64,000 nt of DNA from Pseudoalteromonas tunicata (GCF_002310815.1 NZ_CP011032.1:1280001-1344000); one strand, 5' to 3'; numbered from the stretch's first letter, positions 18,446 to 27,923 are shown. Notes: a model not told the origin generated them from the letters alone. Numbers and translations: made by a program.

Positions 18446-20049
18446 TAATTAACCCTCGCATTGGCTAACGATACACCACCAAAAGGTTTAAGTTCGATAC
18501 CACTGACTTGATCTGTTGTTGCTTGAAAACGCATGCCATGACTTAGCGGTAACAATGGTAACTGTTGAATTAATATTTGTTGCGCTTGAAAATAAAAGTG
18601 TTTGCGTTTTTCGATATCGGTTGTATCTAGGGCTTGAGTGAGTAATAAATCAAATTCAGAATTACACCAGTTAGCTTGGTTTTTACCACTCATAGCTGCG
18701 GCACAGCTTAAGATTGGGCTAAAGAAATTATCCGGGTCGGGAGAATCTGCTGCCCAGCCAATCAGAACGCTATCGTGTTGATGTGCTTCTAGTTTACTTA
18801 AAAAAGTATTCCATTCGTATTCAACAATTTTCACTGTGATACCCACTTTTTTTAAATCACTTTGCATCAACTCAGCCATTTTGCGAGCATTAGGATTATA
18901 AATTCGAGCCACAGGTGCGGCCCATATTTCCATTCTAAAACCGTCACTTAGGCCAGCCTGATCGAGTAAGCGTTTTGCAAGTTCAGGGTTATAACTTGGG
19001 AAGTTAGCCTGTGCTTGGTATGCCCATGAAGTTGGAGGTAACAAAGATTGGGCGCGTTTGCCAGTGCCTAAAAATACTGAATCCATAATCTTATCGATAT
19101 CGATAGCATGGGCGAGCGCTCGGCGTACGTTTGGATTGTCAAATGGTGGTTTTTGGGTGTTAAATGCCCAATAGCCGATATTTAAATAGGTTTCTTGCTG
19201 TACTTTAATGTCGCTACGTTGAGCTAATATCGATAATTGGGTGGCATTTGGATGAGCTGTCACATCACATTCGTGAGTCATCATTTTGGCAATTCGAGTG
19301 GTCGCATTGGGTGTAATATCAAATACTAATTGGTCAAGATTAACCTGATGGTGCCAATAGTCGGGGTTTTTATAATACCGAACTAAGATATCGCGTTTGT
19401 ATTCTTTAAAAAAATACGGTCCAGTGCCTACTGGCAATTTATCAATTGCTTCTAAATCCTCTTTTTCAATAAGTTTAGCCGCGTATTCTGCCGACAGTAA
19501 TGCTGCAAAATCAGTCGCAATATTAGCTAAAAAGCTGCTATTGGCATTAAACAATTCAAAGGTAACCTGGTGTTCATTGTCTTTATGAATGGATTTGATT
19601 AATTGATCTAAACCGATACTGCGAAAATAAGGGTAGGGTGATTGAGCATTTCCAACAAAGTGAAAAGGATTATATACATCAAATAAACGACCAAAGGTAA
19701 AAATTACATCATCAGCATTAAAATTTCGAGTGGGGGTAAAGTAGTCCGTATGATGGAATTGCACATCTTTTCTTAGTCGAAAGGTAATTTTTTTGCCTTT
19801 ATCTGTGATCTTCCAACTTGTTGCAAGTGCGGGAGTAAATTCGCCTGTGTTGGGGTCGATATTGATAAGTCGGTCGTACAGCTGATTGGCAATAATATCG
19901 ATAGTAGAGCCGGTTGTGGTGACTTGAGGGTTAAAACTGACAGGGTTTGCTTCAGAACAATAAACTAACCCTTTAATATCTTTATTAAAATCATTTTCAT
20001 TACAGCCATTTAAAACAAATAATGAAAAAAACAAGATGAATTTATTCAC
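18445..20049 (-). CDS. sapA: Peptide ABC transporter substrate-binding lipoprotein SapA
   Basis: Periplasmic SBP_bac_5 (DppA-like) binding protein, 534 residues. The N terminus is short and hydrophobic with a LNGC lipobox, so it is probably lipid-anchored. It contains the family stretches PHSFNP-like ANPVSFNP and NVRRALAHAIDIDKIM. The start is GTG at 20049; an ATG four bases upstream (20053) reads into a stop after three codons. AAGAGG about 10 bases upstream is a good ribosome site. The start is only three bases after the pspF stop, so sapABCDF is probably transcribed and translated behind pspF. Confidence 0.92.
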   Translation of the reverse strand: MNKFILFFSLFVLNGCNENDFNKDIKGLVYCSEANPVSFNPQVTTTGSTIDIIANQLYDRLINIDPNTGEFTPALATSWKITDKGKKITFRLRKDVQFHHTDYFTPTRNFNADDVIFTFGRLFDVYNPFHFVGNAQSPYPYFRSIGLDQLIKSIHKDNEHQVTFELFNANSSFLANIATDFAALLSAEYAAKLIEKEDLEAIDKLPVGTGPYFFKEYKRDILVRYYKNPDYWHHQVNLDQLVFDITPNATTRIAKMMTHECDVTAHPNATQLSILAQRSDIKVQQETYLNIGYWAFNTQKPPFDNPNVRRALAHAIDIDKIMDSVFLGTGKRAQSLLPPTSWAYQAQANFPSYNPELAKRLLDQAGLSDGFRMEIWAAPVARIYNPNARKMAELMQSDLKKVGITVKIVEYEWNTFLSKLEAHQHDSVLIGWAADSPDPDNFFSPILSCAAAMSGKNQANWCNSEFDLLLTQALDTTDIEKRKHFYFQAQQILIQQLPLLPLSHGMRFQATTDQVSGIELKPFGGVSLANARVN

Positions 20050-20052
20050 CCA

Positions 20053-21144
20053 TTAGGCCTCTTGATTTGGCTGACTATCTAGTAAATTATATTTTTTGAG
20101 GTATCCCCTGAGTTGATGATACGTCAAGCCAAGCATTTGTGCAGTCTTCTTTTGATTAAATTGACTAAATTTAAGTGCTTCATTAATTAAATTAATTTCA
20201 TAGTTATTGGATAATTCTTTTAAATCGCAAGGAAAACTAAATGAATTGCGTGGCGCAGCCGCCATTTCGTGCATCGCTTGAGGTAAAACCTGTGTTACAA
20301 CTTCAGATTGATTAACCACAGGGACAATACGATCTTGTGTTTTGATCCGATGTTTAGGGCGGTAAGGGCTGGCAAAGGGATCTAAAATAATATTATGTAC
20401 GGCAATGTGAGCACTGGCATTACGATAAACGCTGCGCTCAACTACATTTTTTAATTCACGAATATTACCCGGCCAACTGTAATTCAGTAATGTTTCTTGG
20501 GCTGCTTTGGTAAAGCCGCTAAATAATTCCCACTCTAAATCACGTGCCATATTAATGGCAAAATGCTCAGCAAGTTGCAAAATATCGTCTTGGCGCTCAC
20601 GCAGTGGTGGAATTGTAATCACATCAAACGCAAGGCGGTCGAGTAAATCATGGCGAAACTCACCAAAATCGGCTAGAGCGGGTAAATCTTCATTAGTTGC
20701 GCAGATTAAACGTGTATTGGTTTTGACTGTCGCTTTACCACCTACACGCTCAAATTCACCATACTCAATGACGCGTAATAGTTTTTCTTGCACTAGACCT
20801 GAAGTATTGGCGAGTTCATCTAAAAATAAGGTGCCGCCATCGGCGCGTTCAAATCGGCCTTCATGACGTTTACTCGCGCCGGTGAATGCGCCCGATTCGT
20901 GACCGAATAACTCGCTTTCGAGTAAATTTTCATTTAGTGCTGCGCAGTTGAGAGTAATATAGCTTTGATCCCATCGGCTAGAGAGGTAATGAAGGCGCGC
21001 TGCAATGAGCTCTTTACCTGTACCACGTTCACCAATAATCAACACAGGTTTATTTAATGGTGCCAATTGTGAGACTTGATCAAGTACTTCTAAAAAGCTG
21101 TTTGATTGGCCTAATAAATTATCTTGTTGGTTAAATCGGCTCAT
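20053..21144 (-). CDS. pspF: Phage-shock-protein transcription activator PspF
   Basis: Sigma-54 enhancer-binding AAA+ activator of the psp genes, 363 residues. It lacks an N-terminal sensor domain, as PspF does. Visible motifs: Walker A GERGTGKELIA, the sigma-54-contacting GAFTGA loop, Walker B GGTLFLDELA, and the arginine-finger region FRHDLLDRLAFDV. A Fis-type helix-turn-helix (about 325-355, KKTAQMLGLTYHQLRGYL) binds upstream sites. PspA normally holds PspF inactive until envelope stress. It is divergent from pspA, and sapA follows directly on the same strand. Confidence 0.96.
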   Translation of the reverse strand: MSRFNQQDNLLGQSNSFLEVLDQVSQLAPLNKPVLIIGERGTGKELIAARLHYLSSRWDQSYITLNCAALNENLLESELFGHESGAFTGASKRHEGRFERADGGTLFLDELANTSGLVQEKLLRVIEYGEFERVGGKATVKTNTRLICATNEDLPALADFGEFRHDLLDRLAFDVITIPPLRERQDDILQLAEHFAINMARDLEWELFSGFTKAAQETLLNYSWPGNIRELKNVVERSVYRNASAHIAVHNIILDPFASPYRPKHRIKTQDRIVPVVNQSEVVTQVLPQAMHEMAAAPRNSFSFPCDLKELSNNYEINLINEALKFSQFNQKKTAQMLGLTYHQLRGYLKKYNLLDSQPNQEA

Positions 21145-21268
21145 TATCCCTAACTCTTAGTCATTTACGCTAATAAGTAGTGTATTTTATAAATTGGTTG
21201 AACAAAAGCTATTTGTTGTTTTAGTTTAAATATAATATAAAACAGTGAGTTAAATGATTTTTAAAAGT

Positions 21269-21284
21269 TGGCAAGCATCTTGAT
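21269..21284 (+). promoter_or_regulatory. Sigma-54-type promoter of pspABC-ycjXF
   Basis: TGGCAAG-CATC-TTGAT matches the -24/-12 consensus TGGCACG-N4-TTGCW, with GG and TT at the right spacing; the -12 GC is replaced by GA. It lies 53 bases before pspA, in the gap shared with the divergent pspF. The AT-rich stretch at about 21175-21260 could hold PspF and IHF sites; none was resolved. Confidence 0.7.
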
Positions 21285-21336
21285 ATAGTAATACTAACTA
21301 ATTAAGTCATGTTTAAATAACTAGAGGTAAATGAAT

Positions 21337-22002
21337 ATGGGAATTTTTTCACGTTTTGCAGATATTGTTAATTCTAATATCAACGCCATCTTAGACAAAG
21401 CAGAAGATCCAGAAAAAATGGTTCGTCTGATTATCCAAGAAATGGAAGATACGCTGGTTGAAGTACGTTCAACATCAGCAAGAACATTAGCAGAAAAAAA
21501 GGAATTAAGTCGTCGTGTTGAACAGCTCAATCAAGAAGTAATTGATTGGCAACAAAAAGCAGAGCTTGCTTTGACTAAAGATCGCGAAGATTTAGCAAGA
21601 GCAGCTTTAGTTGAGAAAAAGAAAGTGTCAGATGCTGCGTTTGCTGTTGAAAAAGAACTCGCGCATGTTGATGAGCACATTACTAAATTGCAACATGAAG
21701 TAGGCCAGTTACAAGATAAATTAGCCGATGCAAAATCGCGTCAAAAAGCAATTATCTTACGCCAACGCTCAGCTGAATCACGTTTAGAAGTTAAAAAAGC
21801 ATTAGATACATCAAAAGTAGATGATGCACTGACTCGTTTTGAACGTTATGAGCAAAAAATTGATGGTCTTGAGTCACAAGTTGAAGCGTATGATTTAGGC
21901 AAAAAATCATTAGCGGATGAAATTGCGCAACTACAAGCTTCTGAAGGTGTTTCTGATGAACTTGCACAATTAAAAGCTAAAATGGCCAATAAAACTAAGT
22001 AA
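21337..22002 (+). CDS. pspA: Phage shock protein A
   Basis: Peripheral membrane ESCRT-III-like protein that binds stressed inner membrane and also inhibits PspF. It has 221 residues, almost all alpha-helical coiled coil, with the family N terminus MGIFSRFADIVNSNINA and the conserved EMEDTLVEVRSTSARTLAEKK (quoted here only in part) region near 35-55. Two in-frame ATGs exist (21331 and 21337); AGAGG at 21323-21327 is 9 bases before 21337 and only 3 before 21331, and 21337 gives the standard start. First gene of pspABC-ycjX-ycjF. Confidence 0.96.
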   Translation: MGIFSRFADIVNSNINAILDKAEDPEKMVRLIIQEMEDTLVEVRSTSARTLAEKKELSRRVEQLNQEVIDWQQKAELALTKDREDLARAALVEKKKVSDAAFAVEKELAHVDEHITKLQHEVGQLQDKLADAKSRQKAIILRQRSAESRLEVKKALDTSKVDDALTRFERYEQKIDGLESQVEAYDLGKKSLADEIAQLQASEGVSDELAQLKAKMANKTK

Positions 22003-22046
22003 CTTCGGTTACTTAGTTTTAATCAACAGGAACAAGGAGAATAACA

Positions 22047-22280
22047 ATGAACGAATTTGAATTTGTAATGGTACCTATGATCATGTTCATGATTTTTGTT
22101 GCGCCATTGTGGTTAATTTTACACTATCGCAGTAAAAAGCAAGTGAGCCAAGGTTTAAGTGAACATGAGCATCGTCAGCTAGTTGATTTAGCTGATAAAG
22201 CAGAGAAAATGGCTGAACGTATTAATACCCTTGAATCATTACTTGATGCCGAGGCACCGCAGTGGAGGAATAAAGGATGA
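22047..22280 (+). CDS. pspB: Phage shock protein B
   Basis: Small inner-membrane protein, 77 residues, that with PspC relays the stress signal to PspA. One membrane helix (about 5-26, FVMVPMIMFMIFVAPLWLIL) is followed by a cytoplasmic coiled coil (about 35-70). ATG 22047 follows AAGGAG. Its end overlaps the pspC ATG by four bases. Confidence 0.94.
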   Translation: MNEFEFVMVPMIMFMIFVAPLWLILHYRSKKQVSQGLSEHEHRQLVDLADKAEKMAERINTLESLLDAEAPQWRNKG

Positions 22281-22684
22281 GCTCACAAAAACGTGAATTG
22301 TACCGCGACCCCAGCAAAGGAAAAATAGCCGGTGTTTGTGCAGGCCTCAGTGAATATTTCTCAATGGAGTTGTGGTTAGTAAGGATTATCTTTATTTCTG
22401 CGGTATTACTAACAGGTGGGCCATTTTTTGTCGTTGCTTATGTCGCCGCTTGGTTTATCTTAGATAAAAAGCCAGGCACAGATAGCGCTATTAAAACGAG
22501 TTCTCGCGTTGATGAGCGCCCAGTAGAGGTTAAATTTAAAGTTTGGCAAGCAGGAGAGCCGCCGCGTCGCGCATTGCAAGACTTAAAAGAGCAGCTTAGT
22601 CGTATTGACTCACGCATTCAAAATATGGAACGTTATGTTACCTCTGCCGAATTTACCGTTAGCCATGAAATTAATAAATTATAG
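22277..22684 (+). CDS. pspC: Phage shock protein C
   Basis: Inner-membrane stress sensor, 135 residues. The PspC domain (about 5-65) has the signature KIAGVCAGLSEYFSMELWLVR and a membrane segment (about 42-65). A cytoplasmic tail with a leucine-rich coiled coil (about 98-125) follows. It overlaps pspB in an ATGA string, so the two are coupled. Confidence 0.95.
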   Translation: MSSQKRELYRDPSKGKIAGVCAGLSEYFSMELWLVRIIFISAVLLTGGPFFVVAYVAAWFILDKKPGTDSAIKTSSRVDERPVEVKFKVWQAGEPPRRALQDLKEQLSRIDSRIQNMERYVTSAEFTVSHEINKL

Positions 22685-22691
22685 GAATATA

Positions 22692-22718
22692 CAATGCCAC
22701 ACTCGCTCTGTGGCATTG
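22692..22718 (+). other. Hairpin between pspC and ycjX
   Basis: A perfect 10-bp stem (CAATGCCACA / TGTGGCATTG) with a CTCGCTC loop and no T-run ends 7 bases before the ycjX start. It may stabilise the pspABC message or limit ycjX translation; it is not a standard terminator. Confidence 0.6.
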
Positions 22719-22725
22719 GCTTATT

Positions 22726-24126
22726 ATGTTTGAATCCATTAAGCAATCAGCAAAATTTAAGCAGTTTCAACATCAAGCTCACCAACTTGTGCAGCGTGGT
22801 TTCGATCAGCATGTCAAATTGGCCGTCACAGGTTTAAGTCGAAGTGGCAAAACTGCATTTATCACTGCTCTAGTACAGCATTTAACAGAGCAAGCGAATT
22901 CACAAAACTTACCTTTTTTCTCTGTTGTCCAGCAACATAGAATGGTTGCAGCAAAAGCAGTGCCGCAAAGCGCCCTTGATATTCCAACCTTTCCTTACCG
23001 TGATGGGCTAAATGCGTTATTGCAAGGCCAGTGGCCTGAATCAACTGAACGCATTAATACGCTTCGTTTGGCTATCAAATATCGTTCAGGAGGAGGATTA
23101 AGAGCGCAGTTTAGTGAAAACCATACATTGATTGTTGATTTAATTGACTATCCTGGTGAGTGGTTAATGGACTTACCCATGCTTGATATGGATTACAGCA
23201 CTTGGTCAAAGCAGCAATTACAGCTATTAAGCCAAGCCCCGCGTGTGACGCAGGCAGAAGAATTTCTGAGCGAGCTTGAGCAGTTTGATGCTAGTGCACC
23301 AGTAGATGAGCAACAATTAGCAAAATTAGCACGGCAATATCAAGCATTACTGGTGCACTTTAAACATGATTTAAAACTTTCTGTTTTACAGCCTGGGCGC
23401 ATGTTGATGCCTGGTGATTTAGCTGGCGCACCTATTTTGGCTTTCTTTCCTCTACCTGAGGTGATTGATGCACCAGAAAACTCTGGTTATTTTCATTTAA
23501 AAAAACGTTATCAGGCTTATGTTAAAGATGTGGTTCAGCATTTTTATCAACAACATTTTTGTCATTTTGACCGACAAATCATTTTGGTCGATTTATTGTC
23601 ATCTCTTGAACAAGGTGCCGAAGTGTTTGCTGAGCAAAATCAAGCTATTAACCAATTACTCAGTTACTTTAGTTATGGCAAAAGTAATTTTATTAAACGC
23701 CTTTTTGCACCAAAAATTGATAAGTTGCTGTTTGCCGCGACAAAATCTGATCATTTAAGTGCAGAGCATCATAAAGATTTGGCATTGCTGCTTGATGATA
23801 TTGTGGCCCATGCAAAAAATAATTTGGTATTTGATGGTATAAAAATTGAGACTATGGCGATGTCATCTGTCGCATCAACTAAAGCAGTGCAAGTAATGCA
23901 AGATGGTGAAAAACTCAATTGTATCAGCGGTAAAGAAATGAAAAGCCAACACCAAATGACTTTTTTACCTGCACAGCCACCAATGCGTGTGCTCAGTGCA
24001 ACCGAATGGCCAAAGCATGGTTTTAATTTTCCGAGTTTTTATCCTGATTTAACTGCGGATAAAAAAATTCGTCATGTCCGTATTGATCATGTTTTAGAGT
24101 TCTTATTGGGAGATAAATTGCGTTGA
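22726..24126 (+). CDS. ycjX: YcjX family GTP-binding protein (psp regulon)
   Basis: A P-loop protein of the YcjX (DUF463) family, 466 residues, matching the E. coli length. Walker A is GLSRSGKTAFIT (about 31-42), and LIDYPGEWLMDLP (about 140-152) resembles a switch II / DxxG region. In E. coli ycjX and ycjF belong to the Psp regulon, and a stress-related GTPase role has been proposed; its target is unknown. It lies directly behind pspC and overlaps ycjF, so the whole set is probably one envelope-stress operon. Confidence 0.93.
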   Translation: MFESIKQSAKFKQFQHQAHQLVQRGFDQHVKLAVTGLSRSGKTAFITALVQHLTEQANSQNLPFFSVVQQHRMVAAKAVPQSALDIPTFPYRDGLNALLQGQWPESTERINTLRLAIKYRSGGGLRAQFSENHTLIVDLIDYPGEWLMDLPMLDMDYSTWSKQQLQLLSQAPRVTQAEEFLSELEQFDASAPVDEQQLAKLARQYQALLVHFKHDLKLSVLQPGRMLMPGDLAGAPILAFFPLPEVIDAPENSGYFHLKKRYQAYVKDVVQHFYQQHFCHFDRQIILVDLLSSLEQGAEVFAEQNQAINQLLSYFSYGKSNFIKRLFAPKIDKLLFAATKSDHLSAEHHKDLALLLDDIVAHAKNNLVFDGIKIETMAMSSVASTKAVQVMQDGEKLNCISGKEMKSQHQMTFLPAQPPMRVLSATEWPKHGFNFPSFYPDLTADKKIRHVRIDHVLEFLLGDKLR

Positions 24127-25133
24127 ATTCAGATACTCAATTACAGCAAGCGCGTATTATTAATACGCTTCCTGAGCTTGAGCCAGAAGTGAAAGATCTG
24201 CAGCAATTACAGCCGATAGATGACGAGGCGATTATACACGCTGACGATGAGACGCTAACCGCAAGTATTGCGCCAGCATTGGGGGTTAAAAAACCATCCC
24301 GATTAAAGCAACTTTTTGTGCTGAGTTTATCAAGTGCCATAGTGGTTGAAGCAGGGCTGAGTTTATATCAAAGTTTTAGCCAATCGATGTGGTTAGGTGG
24401 ATTATATAGCGTGTTATTTGCTAGTGGCATTGCGCTTATTGGCGGGATATTTTGGCGCGAATATAGTTTATTGCGTCGTTTAAAACGTCACCATTTACAA
24501 CGTGATACAGCAGAGCGTTTGTTGCATAGCGAACAGGTGGGGGAAGCATTAGATTGGTTAACAAAGTTGAACCAATTTAGCCGTATTGAAGGATTTACGG
24601 CATTTAAAACATCACTTCAGCCTCATCACAGTGATAAAGAAGTCATGGCATTGTATCAAAGCACGTTATTGGTTAAACAAGATCAAGACGCTAAAAAAAT
24701 TATCAATCGCTTTGCGTGCGAATCAGGTTTACTGGTTGCACTGAGCCCAATGGCAATTGTCGACATGGCCGCGGTGCTATGGCGAGGTACGAAAATGATT
24801 GAGCAAATAAGCCAAGTTTATGGTTTACGATTAGGTTATGCCAGTCGAGTGAGTTTATATCGAAGCTTGCTTAAACATATGCTGTTTGCCGGCAGTGCTG
24901 AGTTAATAAGTGATATTGGCACCACGGCCATTGGTGCAGAGCTTGCGGGTAAGCTTTCAGCTCGCGCAGGGCAAGGCATTAGCGCCGGTATTTTAACTGC
25001 TCGTTTGGGTTATAAAGCAATGGAGCTCAGTCGTCCAATTGCACAATTACCAAACAAAAAATCACTGCTTTCAGATACAAGCCGCTTTTTACTTGAAACC
25101 ATCACAAAAAAAGCAGCGTTAAAGCCAGAATAA
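24123..25133 (+). CDS. ycjF: YcjF family inner-membrane protein (TIGR01620/DUF697)
   Basis: Membrane protein of 336 residues paired with YcjX. An acidic N-terminal region (1-55) precedes two membrane segments (about 68-85 and 92-112) and a C-terminal DUF697 domain (about 190-320) with Gly/Ala-rich helices. The start is TTG 24123, overlapping the ycjX TGA; no ATG or GTG follows early in the frame, so the coupled TTG is the best choice. Role unknown beyond membership of the psp response. Confidence 0.88.
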   Translation: MNSDTQLQQARIINTLPELEPEVKDLQQLQPIDDEAIIHADDETLTASIAPALGVKKPSRLKQLFVLSLSSAIVVEAGLSLYQSFSQSMWLGGLYSVLFASGIALIGGIFWREYSLLRRLKRHHLQRDTAERLLHSEQVGEALDWLTKLNQFSRIEGFTAFKTSLQPHHSDKEVMALYQSTLLVKQDQDAKKIINRFACESGLLVALSPMAIVDMAAVLWRGTKMIEQISQVYGLRLGYASRVSLYRSLLKHMLFAGSAELISDIGTTAIGAELAGKLSARAGQGISAGILTARLGYKAMELSRPIAQLPNKKSLLSDTSRFLLETITKKAALKPE

Positions 25134-25355
25134 AAATTATTTTGGCTTTTTTATACAATTTTAGCCCTCTGTCCATCCGGCATGCTTGCACTTAGTTCCT
25201 ACATCTAACATTTTATAGCCAATTTATTTTCTGTGGCTGAAGCCCTTTTGAGCTAAACCGCAGCTTATTTAGCTTTGTAACTATAATAAAGATTAATAAG
25301 TTAATTATGTTGCGCTTTGCAAAAACCTGTCGGTCGCTTATTTTTAGGATGTTTT

Positions 25356-26546
25356 ATGAAAACCACTATGCATGAAAATACTCATTGTATTCATGGCGGA
25401 AAATCAAGCCATGCCAATGGACCACTGAGCACCCCAATTTATCAATCTTCGACCTTTGTTTTTGAAAGTGCAGAGCAAGGAGCTGCCCGATTTGCCGGTG
25501 AGCAAGAGGGATATATTTATTCTCGCTTAGGAAATCCTACTACGCGCGAATTAGAGCAGAAAATGGCCCTGTTAGAGCAAATGGATGATGCAGCGGCCTG
25601 CGCCACAGGTATGGGGGCTGTTTCTGCTGCTGTACTAAGCTTTTTGCAGCAAGGTGATCATTTAATTGCTTCAAAAGCGATTTATGGTTGTACCTTTGCT
25701 TTTTTTGCTCACATGTTACCAAAGTGGGGAATTGAAGTGAGTTTTGTTGATATGACAGATCCACAAGCCCTTGAAGCCGCTTATAAAGCAAATACAAAAA
25801 TGGTGTTTGCTGAAACGCCAATCAATCCAAACCTCACGGTATTAGATTTAAAATACATTGGTGACTTTGCGAAAAAACATCAGATTTTATCTGTAATTGA
25901 TAATACTTTTCTAACACCTTTGCTGCAAAAACCGAAGCAGTTTGGCATTGATATTGTGATCCACAGTGCAACTAAATACCTTAATGGTCATGGCGATGTT
26001 GTGGCGGGGATTGTTTGCGCAAACCAAGAGCATATTAATTTAATCAAACTAACAGTACTTAAAGATATTGGTGCAACGATGAGCCCACACGATGCATGGC
26101 TTATTATCCGAGGTATGAAAACACTGGCCGTTCGCATGGAGAAACACTGTCAAAATGCACAAAAAGTCGCTGAGTTTTTAGAAGGTCATCCAGAAGTAGA
26201 GTGCGTTTATTACCCAGGATTACCTTCTCACCCTGGACATAAATATATCGGCGAGCAGATGAAGGCGGCTGGTGGGGTGATTGGTTTTGAACTCAAAGGC
26301 GGTATTAAAGATGGTGTTAACTTTATCAATGCCACTGAGCTTTGTAGTATTGCTGTAAGTCTAGGTGACGCTGAAACGCTCATTCAGCATCCCGCTTCGA
26401 TGACACATTCTCCTTATACGCCAGAGGAGCGTCAAGCGGCAGGGATCTCTGATGGTTTAATTCGTATCTCGGTTGGACTTGAGTTTGTTGATGATATTAT
26501 CGCCGATTTGAGTCAGGCATTTAATGTAATGATTAAAAAGCGTTAG
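25356..26546 (+). CDS. megL: Methionine gamma-lyase
   Basis: PLP enzyme of the Cys/Met-metabolism family that splits L-methionine into methanethiol, 2-oxobutyrate and ammonia. It has 396 residues. YGCTFAF carries the Cys112 equivalent to the active-site Cys of known methionine gamma-lyases, which cystathionine enzymes lack, and SATKYLNGHGD carries the PLP lysine (Lys207). SLGDAETLIQHPASMTHS is also typical. The frame is open to 25317, but ATG 25356 follows AGGAT and gives the usual N terminus (HENTHCIHGG). It stands alone, closed by a terminator. The symbol is used by similarity (also called mdeA). Confidence 0.92.
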   Translation: MKTTMHENTHCIHGGKSSHANGPLSTPIYQSSTFVFESAEQGAARFAGEQEGYIYSRLGNPTTRELEQKMALLEQMDDAAACATGMGAVSAAVLSFLQQGDHLIASKAIYGCTFAFFAHMLPKWGIEVSFVDMTDPQALEAAYKANTKMVFAETPINPNLTVLDLKYIGDFAKKHQILSVIDNTFLTPLLQKPKQFGIDIVIHSATKYLNGHGDVVAGIVCANQEHINLIKLTVLKDIGATMSPHDAWLIIRGMKTLAVRMEKHCQNAQKVAEFLEGHPEVECVYYPGLPSHPGHKYIGEQMKAAGGVIGFELKGGIKDGVNFINATELCSIAVSLGDAETLIQHPASMTHSPYTPEERQAAGISDGLIRISVGLEFVDDIIADLSQAFNVMIKKR

Positions 26547-26567
26547 TGTTGTATCTTTTTGTTTACT

Positions 26568-26594
26568 AAAAAGCACCTTGCAGGGTGCTTTTTT
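26568..26594 (+). terminator. Intrinsic terminator of methionine gamma-lyase gene
   Basis: Stem AAGCACC / GGTGCTT flanked by an A-run before and six T after, loop TTGCAG, 21 bases after the stop. Confidence 0.88.
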
Positions 26595-26622
26595 ATTGTC
26601 TGTAATTTATTTGGTACGACAT

Positions 26623-26640
26623 TGTAAACAAATAATTCCA
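26623..26640 (+). promoter_or_regulatory. Possible TyrR/PhhR-type operator upstream of phhA
   Basis: TGTAAA-CAAATA-ATTCCA compares with the TyrR-family box TGTAAA-N6-TTTACA: the left half is exact and the right half matches 4 of 6. It lies about 20 bases before the candidate sigma-54 promoter. No regulator gene is in the window. Confidence 0.35.
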
Positions 26641-26659
26641 AATTGGTTGTTTTTCGAAA

Positions 26660-26675
26660 TGGTACTGTGATGGCA
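26660..26675 (+). promoter_or_regulatory. Candidate sigma-54 promoter of phhAB
   Basis: TGGTACT-GTGA-TGGCA keeps the invariant GG and GC at the correct spacing and differs at three positions from TGGCACG-N4-TTGCA. It is 93 bases before phhA. Pseudomonas phhA is known to need sigma-54 and the TyrR-like PhhR, which fits. Confidence 0.4.
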
Positions 26676-26767
26676 AAAGCTTAATTAATTTGTCGCTTTT
26701 AAATATGATGGAGGAATAGTCAAAAAGGCATTTTGCTTTTTTATGGTCACCTTAAAGGTTCGTTGTA

Positions 26768-27565
26768 ATGGCTAAAGCAAGTAACTACATCTCTAAACAA
26801 CCTGATGCGTTTGGGCACATTGTTTGGAGCGAAGAAGAAAATAAAATTTGGTCAGAATTAATCAATCGTCAGCTTAAGTGTATTAAAGGTAAAGCCTGTA
26901 ACGAATACATGACAGGACTTGATAAACTGCAATTACCGCTTGATCGTATTCCACAACTTGAAGAAGTAAGTAAAGTATTGCGTGCAACAACTGGTTGGGA
27001 ATGCGCAGCTGTACCTGCATTGATTAGTTTCGATAAGTTTTTTGAACTATTGGCTAACAAGCAGTTTCCAGTCGCTACGTTCATTCGCAGCCGTGAAGAA
27101 TTTGATTATCTGCAAGAGCCTGACATTTTTCACGAAATTTTTGGCCATTGCGCAATGCTAACACATCCTGATTTTGCTGAGTTCACGCACAAATATGGTC
27201 AACTAGGTTTAGCGGCTGATAAAAAAGACCGAGTGTTTTTAGCACGTCTTTACTGGTTTACAATTGAGTTTGGTTTAATGCAAACTAAAGACGGTTTGCG
27301 TATTTATGGCGGTGGTGTTTTATCAAGCCCAGGTGAAACTCAATACGTATATTCTGATACGCCTAAAATTAAGCCTTTAGAAGTGGTTGATGTACTGCGT
27401 ACACCCTATCGCATTGATATTATGCAACCGCAGTATTTTACCATTAATGGTATACACGACTTATTTGAAATTTCAAAAATGGATTTAATGGCATTAGTCG
27501 AACAAGCTAAAGCGCTTGGCCTACATGCCCCGTTATTTGAACCAAAAGAAAAATTAGCAAGTTAA
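26768..27565 (+). CDS. phhA: Phenylalanine-4-hydroxylase
   Basis: Non-haem iron, pterin-dependent enzyme turning phenylalanine into tyrosine, the entry to phenylalanine breakdown. It has 265 residues, the compact bacterial form without a regulatory domain. The iron ligands are visible: His122 and His127 in HEIFGH, and Glu167 in [26 protein letters not shown] is the typical pterin-site stretch. phhB follows after 19 bases. Confidence 0.97.
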   Translation: MAKASNYISKQPDAFGHIVWSEEENKIWSELINRQLKCIKGKACNEYMTGLDKLQLPLDRIPQLEEVSKVLRATTGWECAAVPALISFDKFFELLANKQFPVATFIRSREEFDYLQEPDIFHEIFGHCAMLTHPDFAEFTHKYGQLGLAADKKDRVFLARLYWFTIEFGLMQTKDGLRIYGGGVLSSPGETQYVYSDTPKIKPLEVVDVLRTPYRIDIMQPQYFTINGIHDLFEISKMDLMALVEQAKALGLHAPLFEPKEKLAS

Positions 27566-27584
27566 CAAGTACAAAGGACAAATC

Positions 27585-27923
27585 ATGTCAGAATTAAGTT
27601 CTCAAAAGTGTGAAGCCTGTCACGTTGATGCACCAAAGGTCTCAGACGATGAATTAGCAGTATTAATCCGTCAAATCCCAGATTGGACGCCTGTAGTACG
27701 TGACGGTGTTATGCAATTAGAGCGTATGTATAAATTTAAAAACTTTAAACTGGCGTTAGAATTCACCAATTTGTTAGGCGCAATGGCGGAAGAGGAAGGC
27801 CATCACCCAGGTATTTTAACTGAATGGGGTAAGGTAACGGTTACTTGGTGGAGTCACTCAATTAAGGGTCTTCACAAAAATGATTTTATCTGCGCCGCCA
27901 AAACGGATGCACTTTTAGCTTAA
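27585..27923 (+). CDS. phhB: Pterin-4a-carbinolamine dehydratase
   Basis: Recycles the 4a-hydroxy-tetrahydropterin made by PhhA; 112 residues, the usual size. The conserved EEGHHPGI (about 64-71) and [20 protein letters not shown] (about 84-103) carry the active-site histidines. Cotranscribed with phhA and closed by a terminator. Confidence 0.96.
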   Translation: MSELSSQKCEACHVDAPKVSDDELAVLIRQIPDWTPVVRDGVMQLERMYKFKNFKLALEFTNLLGAMAEEEGHHPGILTEWGKVTVTWWSHSIKGLHKNDFICAAKTDALLA

